Below are positions 23,910 through 24,098 of a DNA stretch of 24,098 bases, one piece after another. Location of the stretch: NCBI GenBank assembly GCA_002369195.1, contig DFEW01000073.1:10252-34349 (forward strand). The letters run 5' to 3'. The position numbers and the translations under genes were made by a program. This DNA comes from Christensenella sp. UBA3792. Lineage in GTDB: Bacteria > Bacillota > Clostridia > Christensenellales > CAG-138. The notes beneath the pieces are model-generated. The model was not told the DNA's origin. It searched no databases and saw nothing but the letters and a program-made list of their open reading frames with translations. The first letter of the stretch is position 1; every line of letters begins with the position of its first letter.

Positions 23910-24098
23910 GTAGTTATGTATTTTAATCCACGTTCGGCAGTTTCAGGAGTGCGACATATTAACGTCCCTTCAATTACAGGGACGACCCGTCTTTTGTTCT
24001 CAGGCGCGGATTGCCCTCTTGTCGGTGGGGGATACCGCTTTCCCTCCGCCCCCACCGCCGTGAGTTTGTTTATGCTTTCCTCCCGCCGCCTTCGCTTT
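23910..24098. repeat. Intergenic stretch with inverted repeats, upstream of flotillin
   Basis: No confident gene is seen. CGTCCCT (23963-23969) pairs with AGGGACG (23978-23984), and CGGTGGGGG (24023-24031) pairs with CCCCCACCG (24049-24057). On the minus strand a 32-codon open frame runs in from the window edge to a TGA near 24000 with a run of six Gly codons. It could be the tail of an upstream gene, but nothing in it is recognisable. No convincing flotillin promoter is seen; a TAAAAT on the minus strand about 25 bases before the ATG is the best -10 candidate. Confidence 0.4.

Overview
This is a GC-rich stretch of bacterial chromosome, carrying core genes with no sign of phage, insertion sequences, CRISPR or RNA genes. 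Several things point to a diaminopimelate-type, Clostridia-like Firmicute: Gram-positive style Shine-Dalgarno sites, a class B penicillin-binding protein with PASTA domains, a DivIB-like FtsQ, a flotillin, a 650-residue type IIA topoisomerase B subunit, and a MurE with the meso-diaminopimelate signature. An uncultured gut lineage is my guess only.

Region 1 (1-5777) is a citrate-metabolism locus. On the minus strand an aconitase-superfamily hydratase is followed 25 bases later by the start of isocitrate dehydrogenase, cut by the window edge. Diverging on the plus strand is a tightly overlapping operon: citC (citrate lyase ligase), a citX-citG fusion (prosthetic-group synthesis and transfer for citrate lyase) and a LysR-type regulator. 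Between the divergent units lies one perfect dyad that fits the LysR T-N11-A rule. It is centred about 60-65 bases upstream of both predicted transcription starts. I read this as a citrate switch: one regulator, encoded in one arm, controlling both the oxidative route (citrate to isocitrate to 2-oxoglutarate) and citrate lyase maturation. The citrate lyase subunit genes themselves are not in the window.

Region 2 (5819-10183, minus strand) is a two-gene operon for a type IIA topoisomerase, B subunit then A subunit. It converges on lysR at a bidirectional terminator and diverges from the division cluster. Whether the pair is gyrase or topoisomerase IV is not settled by the sequence.

Region 3 (10311-22015, plus strand) is a division and cell-wall (dcw) cluster in the order rsmH, ftsL, class B PBP, murE, mraY, murD, ftsW, murA, ftsQ/divIB. 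It has a good promoter in front and a hairpin terminator behind. Compared with the classic cluster it lacks mraZ at the head, murF between murE and mraY, and murG and murC after ftsW, while murA has moved in. Together the genes make and polymerise lipid II precursors at the septum. Several divisome proteins carry unusual low-complexity extensions.

Region 4 (22016-24098) holds a gene-free stretch crowded with inverted repeats and a degenerate ATATCG-containing tandem repeat, then a minus-strand flotillin with a hendecad-repeat coiled coil, then a second repeat-like intergenic stretch at the window end.
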